From Brachybacterium aquaticum (GTDB taxonomy: Bacteria > Actinomycetota > Actinomycetes > Actinomycetales > Dermabacteraceae): 64,000 nt of DNA. Below the pieces are notes generated by a model that was not told where the DNA came from, made no database searches, and saw only the letters and a program-made list of their open reading frames with translations. Numbering within the stretch: position 1 is the first letter of the stretch; every line of letters starts with the position of its first letter. Position numbers and translations under genes: made by a program. The stretch spans positions 3,162,001-3,226,000 of the forward strand of contig NZ_JACHLZ010000001.1 of assembly GCF_014204755.1 (NCBI RefSeq). Reading direction: 5' to 3'. Of this stretch, positions 1 through 9,138 are shown piece by piece.

Positions 1-1653
1 TTCTTCATCCAGGACGGCATCAAGTTCCCCGACATCGTCCACGCCGCGAAGCCGCACCCCGACCGGGAGATCCCGCAGGCGCAGAGCGCGCACGACACCT
101 TCTGGGACTTCGTCTCCCTGCACACCGAGGCCCAGCACCACACCCTGTAGTTCATGGGCGACCGCGGCATCCCGCGCTCCTACCGGATGATGGAGGGCTT
201 CGGCATCCACACCTTCCGGCTCTCGAACGCCGACGGCGAGACGAGCCTCGTCAAGTTCCATTGGAAGCCGAAGCTCGGCGTCCACTCGCTGACCTGGGAG
301 GAGGCCCAGCTCCTCGGCGGCACCGATCCCGACTTCCACCGTCGCGACCTCGCCGACGCGATCGAGTCCGGAGCCCATCCCTCCTGGGAGCTCGGCATCC
401 AGGTGTTCCCCGACACCGAGGAGCAGACCTTCGAGGGCATCGACCTGCTGGACCCCACGAAGTTCGTCCCCGAGGAGCTCGCACCGGTGCAGGGCGTCGG
501 CCGCCTCACGCTGGACCGCAACCCCAGCAACTATTTCGCCGAGACCGAGCAGGTCGCCTTCCATCCCGGTCATCTCGTCCCGGGGATCGACGTCACCGAC
601 GACCCGCTGCTGCAGGTGCGGCTGTTCTCCTACCTCGACACCCAGCTCACGCGGCTGGGCGGGCCGAACTTCGCCCAGCTCCCCATCAACCGCGCCCATG
701 CCCCGATCAACGACATGCTCCGCGACGGCTTCGGCCAGCAGGCCGATCACGCCGGGGTCGCGCCCTACCACCCGAACTCCCTGGACGGCGGCTGCCCCTT
801 CATGGCCGGGGAGCACGACGGCGCCCTCACCGACCTGCCGGTGCGGGTGCCCGAGGGCGTGAAGGAGCGGGAGCTCTCGGCGACCTTCGAGGACCACTAC
901 AGCCAGGCCCGCCTGTTCTGGCGCAGCATGACCGAGGTCGAGAAGGACCACATCGTCGACGCCTACTCCTTCGAGCTCGGCAAGTGCTTTGAGGACACGA
1001 TCCGCGAACGCCAGCTGCAGTGCCTGGCGAACATCGACGGCGAGCTCTGCGCCCGGGTCGCCGCGGCGCTCGGCATGCCCGCCCCGGAGCCGACGATCGC
1101 CGCCGATCAGGGGGCCGACGGACCGGTGGTCACCAGCGGGCCGCTGTCCCAGCTCGGCGGCAGCTGGCCCGTCGACGGCCGCATGATCGGCATCGTCGTC
1201 GACCCCGACGCCGACAACGAGGACCTGCTCGCCCTGCACGAGACGATCGTCAGCGCCTCCATGACCCCCGTGGTCATCGCGCCCCGCGGCGGAGAGGTCG
1301 CCGGGATCCCGGTGGGCCGCACCCTCGGCACCGCGGCCTCCGTCGAGTTCGACGCCCTGCTGCTCGCGGGCAACCCGCTGATCGCCCCGGACTCGCGCCC
1401 CTCGGTGGATCCGAAGGCCGGGGCACCGGGATCCGGCGAGGTCGAGCCCCGGGTCGGGAAGCTGATCGACGAGTGCTGGCGCCATGCGAAGGCGATCGGC
1501 GCCTGGGGCACCGGCCGGGAGGCGCTCGAGGCGCGCACCGCCCCCCGGGGCGCGGGCCTCGTCGCCGGGGAGGACGGGCAGGCCGTGCTCGGCGAGATCA
1601 TCCCGCTGCTGGAGAACCACCGCGTCTGGGAGCGGTTCCCGGCCGGCCTCTGA
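1..1653 (+). pseudogene. katE: large-subunit (clade 2) catalase, 5' truncated by the window, in-frame amber
   Basis: Haem catalase degrading H2O2 to water and oxygen in the cytoplasm. The frame is already open at base 1 and runs to a TGA at 1651-1653. The core block with GIPRSYRMMEGFG and the proximal haem-ligand motif RLFSYLDTQ (Tyr codon 631-633) are intact. From about 1180 a flavodoxin/DJ-1-like C-terminal domain follows (RMIGIVVDPDADNED, VVIAPRGG), which marks the HPII-type large-subunit class. One codon, 148-150, is TAG where the family normally has Trp just before the MGDRGIPRSYR block; reading frame and similarity continue unbroken on both sides. It is either a nonsense mutation (TGG to TAG) or a base-call error. 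The N-terminal part lies outside the window. Confidence 0.9.
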
Positions 1654-1666
1654 CCCCGCGGCCTGC

Positions 1667-3001
1667 TCAGGCGGCGTCGACCCGCCCGGCCTCCTCGGCC
1701 GGGCGACGGCGCCGCCGCCACGCGGCGATGCCGGCCAGCAGCGCCGCCACCGCGAGGAACGGCAGTCCGAGCCGCCAGACCGCCCACTCCACCTGCGTCA
1801 TCAGCAGCAGGCACGAGACCAGGCCTCCGATCGGCAGCACCACGGGCACCCGGTAGTGACGGTGCCCCGGCCGGTCGCGGCGCAGCACCAGCACGGCCGC
1901 GTTCACGGAGAGGAAGACGACCAGCAGGAGCAGCACCATCGTGCCGGCGAGCACGTCGATGGTGCCGGTGAGGGCGAGGACGATCGACAGGGCCGTGGTC
2001 ACGAGGATCGCCACCCAGGGGGTGCGGCGCCCGCGCAGGATCCGGGTGAGGACCTGCGGCAGCAGGGCGTCGGTGGCCATCCCGTAGGCCAGGCGCGAGC
2101 TCATGATGCCCGTCAGCAGGGCGCCGTTGGCCACCGCGATCAGTGCGATCGCGCTGAACACGACCGGCGGCACGATCCCCGCCGCCTCGACCACCAGCGC
2201 GAGCGGCGCGGTGGAGCCCGCGAGCTCGGCGGTCGGCACCGCGGCGGCGGCGACCACTCCGATCAGCGCGTAGACGACGCCGGTCACCAGCAGCGCGCCG
2301 AACAGCGCCCGCGGGTAGGAGCGGGCCGGGTCCTTCGTCTCCTCGGCGATGTTCACGCTGGTCTCGAAGCCGACGTAGGAGTAGAAGGCGAGCACCGTCC
2401 CGGCCAGCACCGCGGCGACGGGACCGTTCTCCGGGGTCCCGAGCTCCGTCAGGCGACCCAGGTCGCCCTCGCCGCGGCCGATCACGATCGCGCCGAGCAC
2501 GATCACCATCAGCAGACCGCCCACCTCGATCACGGTCGCCACCCGGTTCGCGCCGAGCGACTCGGAGATCCCGCGGGTGTTCAGCGCGGCGAGCAGGCCG
2601 AGGAAGACGATCACGACCAGGGCCGTCGGCAGGCTGACGAAGGCGCCGAGGTAGTCCCCGGCGAAGCCCAGCGCCAGGGCTCCCACGGAGACGATGCCGG
2701 CCGAGAGCATGCAGAACCCGACCAGGAAGCCCGCGAAGGGGCCGAAGGCGCGGGTGGCGTAGTGGGAGGAGCCGCCGGCCCGCGGGTACTTGGTGGCGAG
2801 CTCGGCGTACGAGCCCGCGGTCAGCAGTGCCAGCAGGAGGGCGACGACCAGCGGCACCCACAGGGCCCCGCCCGCGATGCCTGCGATCTCCCCGGCGAGG
2901 ACGTAGACCCCCGCGCCGAGGACGTCTCCCAGGATGAACAGGAACAGGCCGGTGGTGGTGACGGAGCGGCGCAGCGAGGTGCGTTCGTCGGTGCTGGTCA
3001 T
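1667..3001 (-). CDS. APC-superfamily amino acid permease
   Basis: Predicted 444-residue membrane transporter for amino acids or related amines, driven by ion symport or exchange. The N-terminus carries the APC signature around [18 protein letters not shown] in TM1, followed by about 12 hydrophobic segments and a motif [19 protein letters not shown] after TM6 that is typical of the family. The C-terminus is short and Arg-rich ([14 protein letters not shown]). It converges on katE with only 13 bases between stops. Substrate cannot be read from sequence. It is one of three APC permeases in the window; they are only distantly similar to each other. Confidence 0.88.
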   Translation of the reverse strand: MTSTDERTSLRRSVTTTGLFLFILGDVLGAGVYVLAGEIAGIAGGALWVPLVVALLLALLTAGSYAELATKYPRAGGSSHYATRAFGPFAGFLVGFCMLSAGIVSVGALALGFAGDYLGAFVSLPTALVVIVFLGLLAALNTRGISESLGANRVATVIEVGGLLMVIVLGAIVIGRGEGDLGRLTELGTPENGPVAAVLAGTVLAFYSYVGFETSVNIAEETKDPARSYPRALFGALLVTGVVYALIGVVAAAAVPTAELAGSTAPLALVVEAAGIVPPVVFSAIALIAVANGALLTGIMSSRLAYGMATDALLPQVLTRILRGRRTPWVAILVTTALSIVLALTGTIDVLAGTMVLLLLVVFLSVNAAVLVLRRDRPGHRHYRVPVVLPIGGLVSCLLLMTQVEWAVWRLGLPFLAVAALLAGIAAWRRRRRPAEEAGRVDAA

Positions 3002-3190
3002 GGGGCCACGCTAGTGGGCGGACGGCCGTGGACCCGGACCGATCGGTCACGGCGGCGCGGAAGCGTCGCGGCGCGCCGGTCTGTGATGCGCCGCGCACCC
3101 GTCGGCGTCCCCTGGCCGATGCTCGGGCGCGCGGGTACGCTGGGCCGGTCCGTGACGTGCATCGCCGATGCCCGAGCGGATGGCATGAAC

Positions 3191-3233
3191 CCTCCTGCCA
3201 CGGAAAGACCGTGGCCGCAGAGACCACAGGAGG
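3191..3233 (+). promoter_or_regulatory. S6:S18-binding leader of the rpsF operon
   Basis: CCTCCTG (3191-3197) can pair with CAGGAGG (3227-3233), which contains the rpsF Shine-Dalgarno. Inside lies a perfect hairpin CCACGG-AAAGA-CCGTGG (3198-3214), followed at once by an unpaired CCG (3215-3217) in the 3' strand. This arrangement (closing stem, apical hairpin, conserved CCG in the 3' bulge) matches the known S6:S18 autoregulatory motif found upstream of rpsF in many bacteria. Excess S6-S18 complex would stabilise the fold and hide the ribosome binding site. Structure seen in sequence; regulation is inferred from the family. Confidence 0.72.
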
Positions 3234-3246
3234 TGGGTACCAGAAC

Positions 3247-3537
3247 ATGCGCAAGTACGAAATGGTCGTGATCCTCGACCCGTCCGTCGATGAGCGGACC
3301 GTCAGCGGAACCTTCGAGAAGCTCGTCCAGGTCATCCCGACCGAGGGCGGCACCATCGACAACGTCGACGTCTGGGGCAAGCGGAAGTTCGCCTACGAGA
3401 TCGACAAGAAGCCCGAGGGCATCTACATCGTCCTGCAGTTCACCGCGAAGTCCTCGACCGCGCAGGAGCTCGACCGCCAGCTGGGGCTCAACGAGTCCGT
3501 GCTGCGCACCAAGCTCATGCGTCTCGACGCCGAGTGA
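3247..3537 (+). CDS. rpsF: 30S ribosomal protein S6
   Basis: 96-residue S6, which pairs with S18 on the platform of the small subunit. The start [16 protein letters not shown] and the internal [15 protein letters not shown] block are family hallmarks, and length is normal. The ATG at 3247 follows AGGAGG (3228-3233) and was chosen over an in-frame upstream ATG at 3028 because the upstream part has no S6 similarity and would run through the leader fold. First gene of the rpsF-ssb-rpsR-rplI cassette. Confidence 0.97.
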   Translation: MRKYEMVVILDPSVDERTVSGTFEKLVQVIPTEGGTIDNVDVWGKRKFAYEIDKKPEGIYIVLQFTAKSSTAQELDRQLGLNESVLRTKLMRLDAE

Positions 3538-3593
3538 CCTGCAGCCGCTGATCCTCGCACCACCCACCCCCCACACGGAGCACAGGAGCATCC

Positions 3594-4145
3594 ATGGCGA
3601 ATGACACCGTCATCACCGTGATCGGCAACCTCACCGCCGACCCCGAGCTGCGGTTCACGCAGTCCGGCGTTGCGGTGGCGTCCTTCACCATCGCGTCCAC
3701 CCCCCGCACCTTCGACCGTCAGTCGAACGAGTGGAAGGACGGCGAGGCCCTGTTCCTGCGCTGCTCCATCTGGCGCGACGCCGCCGAGAACGTGGCCGAG
3801 TCCCTCGAGAAGGGCTCCCGCGTGATCGCGCAGGGTCGCCTCAAGCAGCGCTCCTTCACGGACCGTGAGGGCAACAACCGCACCTCCATCGAGCTGGACG
3901 TCGACGAGATCGGCCCCTCGCTCCGCTACGCGACCGCGAAGGCCAATCGGGTCCAGCGCGGCGGTGGCGGTGGCGGTGGCCGCGGCGGCTTCGGCGGCGG
4001 CGCCCCCCAGGGCGGCGGCCAGGGAGGCTACGGCAACCAGGGCGGTCAGGGCGGCGGCTACAACAGCGCCCCGCAGGGCGCTCCCGACTCCGACCCCTGG
4101 GCCGGAGGCGGCAACCAGGGCGGGTACGACGACCCGCCCTTCTGA
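3594..4145 (+). CDS. ssb: single-stranded DNA-binding protein
   Basis: 183-residue SSB that coats ssDNA in replication, repair and recombination. The OB-fold covers about residues 1-110 ([21 protein letters not shown] at the start, [14 protein letters not shown] in the middle), followed by a long Gly/Gln-rich flexible linker and the acidic tip DDPPF that recruits partner proteins. Encoded between rpsF and rpsR, the standard arrangement. The Gly-rich linker is typical of actinobacterial SSBs. Confidence 0.97.
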   Translation: MANDTVITVIGNLTADPELRFTQSGVAVASFTIASTPRTFDRQSNEWKDGEALFLRCSIWRDAAENVAESLEKGSRVIAQGRLKQRSFTDREGNNRTSIELDVDEIGPSLRYATAKANRVQRGGGGGGGRGGFGGGAPQGGGQGGYGNQGGQGGGYNSAPQGAPDSDPWAGGGNQGGYDDPPF

Positions 4146-4229
4146 TCGGCCCTGCCGAGCAGTAAAGACCACAGAACAACCCCATCCCGGGTCCATGCCC
4201 GGGCTCCCCAGGAAAGAAGGAGCACCACG

Positions 4230-4466
4230 ATGGCCAAGCCTGTTCTTCGCAAGCCGAAGAAGAAGCAGAACCCGCTGAAGGCCGCCGGTCTCGAGACCGT
4301 CGACTACAAGGACGCCGCGCTGCTGCGCAAGTTCATTTCCGACCGCGGAAAGATCCGCGCCCGTCGGGTCACCGGCGTCTCCGTCCAGGAGCAGCGCAAG
4401 ATCGCGAAGGCCGTGAAGAACGCCCGCGAGATCGCCCTGCTGCCGTACTCGACCTCCGGTCGCTGA
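4230..4466 (+). CDS. rpsR: 30S ribosomal protein S18
   Basis: 78-residue S18, partner of S6 on the small-subunit platform. Recognised by [18 protein letters not shown] and by the C-terminal [18 protein letters not shown] block. The basic N-terminus (KPKKKQ) is normal. Shine-Dalgarno AAAGAAGGAG lies just upstream of the ATG. Together with S6 it is expected to bind the leader at 3191-3233. Confidence 0.97.
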   Translation: MAKPVLRKPKKKQNPLKAAGLETVDYKDAALLRKFISDRGKIRARRVTGVSVQEQRKIAKAVKNAREIALLPYSTSGR

Positions 4467-4483
4467 GCGAGGAAGGGAAGCAC

Positions 4484-4954
4484 ATGACCAGCAAGCTCAT
4501 CCTCACCAACGAGGTCTCCGGCCTCGGCGCCGCCGGCGATGTCGTCGAGGTCAAGGACGGCTACGCCCGCAACTACCTCCTCCCGCGCGGTCTGGCGACC
4601 CCGTGGACCAAGGGCGGTCAGCGTCAGCTCGACCAGATCCGCGCCGCGCGCGGCAAGCGTGCGATCGCCAGCCTCGAGGAGGCCCAGGCGCTCAAGGCGA
4701 CCCTGGAGTCCAAGCCCGTCGTCATCGCGGAGCGCGCCGGCCAGAACGGCCGCCTCTTCGGCGCCGTGTCCTCCAAGGACCTGGCCGAGGGCGTCAAGGA
4801 GCTGTTCGGCAAGGACATCGACCGTCGCACGGTCGAGTTCCCGACCTCCATCCGCTCGCTCGGCGAGCACAAGGCGACCGTCCGACTGCACGACGACATC
4901 TTCGCGAACCTCGTCGTCCAGGTCGTCGCCGCGAAGGGCTCGGCCAAGGCCTGA
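4484..4954 (+). CDS. rplI: 50S ribosomal protein L9
   Basis: 156-residue L9, a two-domain protein with an N-terminal rRNA-binding domain (VSGLGAAGDVVEVKDGYARN, with the diagnostic YARNYLLPRGLA segment) joined by a long helix to a C-terminal domain. Slightly longer than E. coli L9 because of the linker. Starts 17 bases after the rpsR stop and is followed by a strong hairpin terminator. Confidence 0.97.
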   Translation: MTSKLILTNEVSGLGAAGDVVEVKDGYARNYLLPRGLATPWTKGGQRQLDQIRAARGKRAIASLEEAQALKATLESKPVVIAERAGQNGRLFGAVSSKDLAEGVKELFGKDIDRRTVEFPTSIRSLGEHKATVRLHDDIFANLVVQVVAAKGSAKA

Positions 4955-4988
4955 TCGGCTCCGGCTGACCCCCTCTGCACGACCCTCG

Positions 4989-5027
4989 AAGGACCCCGCC
5001 CCCCGCACCCCGGGAGGCGGGGTCCTT
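4989..5027 (+). terminator. rho-independent-type terminator of the rpsF operon
   Basis: A perfect 12-base stem, AAGGACCCCGCC at 4989-5000 with GGCGGGGTCCTT at 5016-5027, encloses a 15-base loop and sits 35 bases after the rplI stop. The T-run is short, as usual in GC-rich actinobacteria. Confidence 0.85.
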
Positions 5028-5138
5028 CCGCATCCCGCGCCCTGCCACCCGGTCGGCCCCGTCGGCCGCCCCCGCCGCCCCCGTCGGCCGATGGCAGGAT
5101 GGGTGCCCCCGCACCCCGCCCCCAGACGAGGAGCCGCC

Positions 5139-5420
5139 ATGTTCGGCCGCAGCGCCCAGCAGCAGAAGCCGATCGAGACCCTCCAGAAGCAGGTCCGCGA
5201 CCTCGAGGGCCTGGTCGCGCACCTTGCGGAGCGCGCCGGCGTCGGCGAGGCGGAGCTGTTCCGCCTGCGCGGCGAGATCGGCCAGCAGATCCCCGAGCGC
5301 AGCCGGCAGCTCCTCGCCGAGGGCAAGAAGATCGAGGCGATCAAGGTCTACCGCGAGGAGACGGGCGCGGGCCTCAAGGACGCGAAGGACGCGGTCGAGG
5401 CGTACGAGGCACGGGGCTGA
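5139..5420 (+). CDS. small protein with ribosomal L7/L12 C-terminal-like fold
   Basis: 93 residues. The N-terminal part (IETLQKQVRDLEGLVAHLAE) looks like an amphipathic or coiled-coil helix. The C-terminal part (GKKIEAIKVYREETGAGLKDAKDAVEAYE) matches the conserved end of the L7/L12 C-terminal domain, where that segment contacts translation factors. It lacks the N-terminal dimerisation domain of L12, so it is a paralogous stand-alone domain seen in many actinobacteria. Role unknown. Start chosen at ATG 5139, preceded by GAGGAG. Confidence 0.75.
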   Translation: MFGRSAQQQKPIETLQKQVRDLEGLVAHLAERAGVGEAELFRLRGEIGQQIPERSRQLLAEGKKIEAIKVYREETGAGLKDAKDAVEAYEARG

Positions 5421-5530
5421 CCACGGGGTCGACCCCCACGACCTTCGTCGGCCGCCCCCGCGACCAACTCCCTCCTCGCCTCCGCCGATCGCAGGATGTG
5501 GCGCGCGGCACGCTCCGGCAGAGTCGTCCC

Positions 5531-5791
5531 ATGACGACCTTCGACCCCGCCCTCCGCCCCTCGCCCCCTCGACGCCCGCGCCGACCTGGACCCCGCGGTC
5601 CTCGCCGTCCCCGCGGTCCCGCCGCGATGGTGCTCGTCGCCCTCGCGGTCCTCCTGCTCTCCCTCGGCTACGGCCTCACCCTCGTCCCCGGGATCGGCGG
5701 AATGGGTCTGCTGGTGCTCGTCCCCGCCGGCGTGCTGCTCCTGGTGGGCCTGAACGCCACCGTGCGTGACGACCTCGACACCGAGGGCTGA
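5531..5791 (+). CDS. small Pro/Arg-rich two-TM membrane protein
   Basis: 86 residues, not assigned to a family. An N-terminal Pro/Arg-rich stretch of about 32 residues (PSPPRRPRRPGPRGP) is followed by two hydrophobic segments (MVLVALAVLLLSLGYGL and MGLLVLVPAGVLLLVGL) and a short acidic end. The frame is open further upstream, but the ATG at 5531 is the first start before the hydrophobic part. It may be a real small membrane protein; biased composition in such GC-rich DNA makes a chance ORF possible. Confidence 0.5.
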   Translation: MTTFDPALRPSPPRRPRRPGPRGPRRPRGPAAMVLVALAVLLLSLGYGLTLVPGIGGMGLLVLVPAGVLLLVGLNATVRDDLDTEG

Positions 5792-5836
5792 CCCCAGGTC
5801 CCGTGCGGCCCCGCCGGCCCGGACTACCCTCGACGG

Positions 5837-7264
5837 GTGACCTCCTCCACCACCGACATCCCCCAGGGCGACGGGCACCTCGCCCGCTCCCTCGGCCACG
5901 GCCAGATGGCGATGATCGCCATGGGCTCGGCGCTCGGCACCGGCCTGTTCCTCGGCTCCGGCGAGGCGATCGGCATCGCCGGCCCCGCCGTGATCATCTC
6001 CTTCGCCGTCGGCTCCCTGATCGCCGCGACCATCGCGCTGGCCATGGGCGAGATGGCCTCCCGCCACCCCGTGCGCGGCGGCTTCGGCACCCTCGCCGCC
6101 CGCTACCTCTCCCCGTTCTGGGGCTACCTCAGCCGCTGGCTGTACTGGATCGTCACGGTGTGCGTGACCGGCACCGAGCTCGTCGCCTGCGCCGCCTACC
6201 TCGCCTATTGGTTCCCCGGGGTGCCGATCTGGGCCGGGATCCTCCTGTTCGCCGCGGTGATCATCGCGATCAACCTCGCCACCGTCGGCTCCTTCGGCGT
6301 GATCGAGTTCTTCCTGTCCTCGATCAAGGTCATCGCAGTGGTCGTGTTCATCCTGATCGGCGCGCTCCTCGTGCTCTTCGGGATGCCCGGCCAGCCGGCG
6401 GCCGGCTTCTCGGCGCTCACGGCCGACGGGGGCTTCGCCCCCATGGGCTGGCCGGCCGTGTGGATCGCCCTGTCGGTCGTGATGTTCTCCTTCGGCGGCA
6501 TCGAGCTGCTGTCCATCACCGCCGCCGAGGCGAAGGACCCCGCCCGCTCCATCCGCACCGCGGCGCGCACCACGATCGTGCGCCTCGCGTTCTTCTACGT
6601 GCTCTGCATAGGCATCGTGCTGTGCCTGGTGCCGTGGCAGCAGGCGGCCGGCACCGGCGGGGACGTCGCCACCTCCCCGTTCGTGATGGTCTTCGACCGG
6701 ATCGGCGTCCCCGGCGCCGCCCACATCACGAACCTCCTGGTGCTCATCGCGGCGCTGTCCGCCGCGAACGCGAACCTCTATGCCGGCAGCCGGATCCTGC
6801 ACTCCCTCGCGTCCGACGGCCTCGCCCCGCGCATCGCCGCCCACCTCACCGCGCGCCGCGTCCCCGCGGTCGGCATCGCCTTCTCCTCGATCGGCCTGGT
6901 CGGTGCGGCGCTGCTCGCCTTCACCGGCGTGGGCGGCGTGTTCGGCTACATGATGAGCCTCGTGGTCTTCTCCGTGATCATGGTGTGGGCGCTGATCCTG
7001 GTCACCTACCTCTCGTTCCGCCGCCACGGCGGCCACGGCACCTCCTTCCGGATGCCCGGCGGCGTGGTCACCGCATGCGGGGGCCTGGTGGGCCTGGCCG
7101 CCGTGTTCGCGACCGTGTTCGTGCGCCCGAGCATGCAGATCGCCGCGATGGTGGGCATCCCGGCGGTGCTGGTCGCGACGATCCTGTACGTCGCCGTCGG
7201 CCGACGCCGGCTGGTCCCCGAGGACATCGACGCCGCCTTTGAGGAGGCCGAGGCCCTGCGGTGA
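5837..7264 (+). CDS. APC-superfamily amino acid permease
   Basis: 475-residue transporter with a GTG start. The TM1 region MGSALGTGLFLGSGEAIGIA is the amino-acid-transporter signature, and about 12 hydrophobic segments follow, with SFGGIELLSITAAEAKDPARS after TM6. Overall similar to the D-serine/alanine/glycine or GABA permease branch, which is inference from general resemblance. Followed by tRNA-Leu; no obvious operon partner. Confidence 0.87.
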   Translation: MTSSTTDIPQGDGHLARSLGHGQMAMIAMGSALGTGLFLGSGEAIGIAGPAVIISFAVGSLIAATIALAMGEMASRHPVRGGFGTLAARYLSPFWGYLSRWLYWIVTVCVTGTELVACAAYLAYWFPGVPIWAGILLFAAVIIAINLATVGSFGVIEFFLSSIKVIAVVVFILIGALLVLFGMPGQPAAGFSALTADGGFAPMGWPAVWIALSVVMFSFGGIELLSITAAEAKDPARSIRTAARTTIVRLAFFYVLCIGIVLCLVPWQQAAGTGGDVATSPFVMVFDRIGVPGAAHITNLLVLIAALSAANANLYAGSRILHSLASDGLAPRIAAHLTARRVPAVGIAFSSIGLVGAALLAFTGVGGVFGYMMSLVVFSVIMVWALILVTYLSFRRHGGHGTSFRMPGGVVTACGGLVGLAAVFATVFVRPSMQIAAMVGIPAVLVATILYVAVGRRRLVPEDIDAAFEEAEALR

Positions 7265-7415
7265 CGCGGGCCCGCGCGGCTGCGGACGGGCGCCGACGCG
7301 CTCGGCGAGTGGCGTTGGTTACTGTGCGGTGTCTGAGTTCGCGCCGACGGCCTGGCCGGGGGTACTCTGGAGGAACCTTCGACCTCGGCGCTTCGAGACC
7401 CGGTGTCGGAGACAC

Positions 7416-7499
7416 GCGCAAGTGGCGGAATTGGTAGACGCGCACGGTTCAGGTCCGTGTGCCGGAAACGGCGTGGGGGTTCAAGTCCCCCCTTGCGCA
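7416..7499 (+). tRNA. tRNA-Leu (CAG anticodon)
   Basis: An 84-base class II tRNA. Acceptor stem GCGCAAG (7416-7422) pairs with CTTGCGC (7492-7498). The D-arm contains GGAATTGGTAGACGC, and the anticodon stem CACGG/CCGTG (7443-7447/7455-7459) holds loop TTCAGGT with anticodon CAG at 7450-7452. A long variable arm (TGCCGGAAACGGCG region) and a T-arm with GGTTCAAGTCC follow. CCA is not encoded. The CAG anticodon reads CUG, the major Leu codon of this genome. Confidence 0.97.
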
Positions 7500-7507
7500 C
7501 CGTGGTG

Positions 7508-7549
7508 AGAACCCCCGTGATCAGCAGAAATGCTGATCGCGGGGGTTCT
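7508..7549 (+). terminator. terminator after tRNA-Leu
   Basis: Stem AGAACCCCCG / CGGGGGTTCT with an inner stem GATCAGCA / TGCTGATC around a GAAA tetraloop, 9 bases after the tRNA end and followed by TCTCGTTT. A very stable intrinsic-type hairpin. Confidence 0.88.
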
Positions 7550-7574
7550 TCTCGTTTCCGGGGACGGACTCACA

Positions 7575-7602
7575 TTGAGACATAAGACAGGATCTGTATC
7601 AT
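7575..7602 (+). promoter_or_regulatory. putative TetR operator upstream of ALDH
   Basis: The stretch beginning TTGAGACATAAGACAG and ending CTGTATCAT is an imperfect palindrome. It aligns base for base with the reverse complement of the ADH-tetR intergenic site (TTGAGACATGAGACAG, with a TGTCTTATG right half). The shared sequence in two places next to the same regulator supports a common operator. Confidence 0.65.
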
Positions 7603-7652
7603 CGTCGCCATCGCGCGTTGCCGCGCGCGTCCCGACACGAATGAGTGACGTG

Positions 7653-9032
7653 ATGGCGTACCAGTCCATCGACCCCATGTCCGGCGAAGAGGTCTTCCCC
7701 GCCCCCACCGCGACCGATGCCGAGGTCGAGCAGGCGCTCGCCACCGCGCACGAGGCCTTCCGCAGCTGGAGCGCCCTGAGCTTCGCCGAGCGCGCCGAGC
7801 CGATCCGCCGCGCTGCAGCCCTCTTCCGCGAGCGCGCCGAGGAGCTCGGCGCCCTGCAGACCGCCGAGATGGGCATGCCGATCGGCTTCTCGGTGATGAT
7901 GTCCGGCGAGATGATCGCGGACATGCTCGAGTACTACGCGGACAACGCCGAGTCGTTCGTCGCCGACGAGCCCATCGCCGCCGCGCCCGAGGGCGGCACC
8001 GACTACCTCTCCCACGAGCCGATGGGCATCATCTACGCCATCGAGTTCTGGAACGTTCCCTACTACCAGCCCGTCCGTCCCGCCTGCGGCAACCTCATGG
8101 CTGGCAACGTCGTCATCCTCAAGCACGCCAGCAACGTGCCAGGCTGCGCGAACGCCGTGGCCGATATCTTCCGCGAGGCGGGCCTGCCCGAGGGCGTGTT
8201 CACCAATCTCTACGCCTCCCATGCGCAGTCCGACGCGACCATCGCCGACTCCCGCGTGCGCGGCGTGACCCTCACCGGCAGCGACGCCGCCGGTGCGCGC
8301 ATCGCCGAGAAGGCCGACGTGGCCATCAAGCCCGCCGTGCTCGAGCTCGGCGGCTCCGACCCGATGGTCGTGCTCGAGGACGCGGACCTGGCGGTCACCG
8401 CCCAGTGCTCCATGTTCCGCTTCCTCAACGCCGGCCAGGCCTGCATCTCGAACAAGCGGATCATCGTCGCGGGCGAGATCTTCGACGAGTACCTCGAGCA
8501 GTTCCGCTTCCTCGGCGACTCCATGGTGGCCGGCGATCCGAAGGATCAGGCGACCACCTACGGCCCCATGGTCTCGGTCCAGGCCGCCGACGAGGTTCGG
8601 GACCAGATCCGCCGCGCTGTCGAGGCAGGTGCGACCGCGGTCTAGATGGGCCCGAAGGTGCCCGACATCGCCACCTTCGTCCAGCCCACGCGGCTGCTGG
8701 ACGTCACCCCGGACAACCCGGTCTTCCACGAGGAGATCTTCGGTCCGGTCCCGATGATCTTCCGCGTCGCGGACGAGGAGGAGGCGATCGCGCTCGCGAA
8801 CGACTCGCAGTACGGCCTCGGCGGTTCGGTCTTCTCGACCGACATCGAGCGCGCCCAGCGCGTCGCCCGCCGCCTCGACACCGGCATGGTCGCCATCAAC
8901 CAGTCGATCAACAACCAGTCCGGCGTGCTCTTCGGCGGCACCAAGCGCTCGGGCCTCGGCAAGGAGATGGGTCCCCACGGCATCCGCGAGTTCGTGAACT
9001 CCACGTTCATCCAGGTCCCGGCGACCGTCTGA
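7653..9032 (+). pseudogene. aldehyde dehydrogenase family protein, in-frame amber
   Basis: NAD(P)-dependent oxidation of an aldehyde to the acid. From ATG 7653 (MAYQSIDPMSGEEVF; an ATG at 7641 is also possible) the frame gives 459 residues. Visible motifs are ELGGSDP with the catalytic-site Glu and NAGQACIS with the nucleophile Cys (codon 8442-8444); FGGTKRSGLG lies near the C-terminus. Codon 8643-8645 is TAG, between VEAGATAV and MGPKVPD, in a region where related enzymes have a polar residue; the frame continues past it to TGA 9030-9032. It is either inactivated by truncation at residue 330 or miscalled. It carries the same operator as the ADH/TetR pair and probably acts in series with that alcohol dehydrogenase. 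Confidence 0.85.
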
Positions 9033-9067
9033 CGTCGGCTCGGCGTCCCGGCCCCCCGGACGGGCAA

Positions 9068-9103
9068 AGGCCCCGGCACCCGCTCTCGCGGGTCCCGGGG
9101 CCT
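9068..9103. terminator. bidirectional terminator between ALDH and ADH
   Basis: Stem AGGCCCCGG (9068-9076) with CCGGGGCCT (9095-9103) and an inner hairpin CACCCGC-TCTC-GCGGGT. It lies between two convergent genes. Confidence 0.8.
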
Positions 9104-9138
9104 CTCCGTCGGCCGCCGAGAGGCGGCGGCCGGAAGGC

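Noticed and set aside
3001-3190. Promoter call between the APC permease and rpsF
   Set aside because: A -10-like TACGCT near 3136 exists but no -35 partner at proper spacing could be defended.
1107-3380. Long antisense open frame over the APC permease and rpsF (and many similar long frames elsewhere)
   Set aside because: Arg/Pro/Gly-rich composition without family motifs; these are shadow frames produced by high GC and real genes on the other strand or frame.
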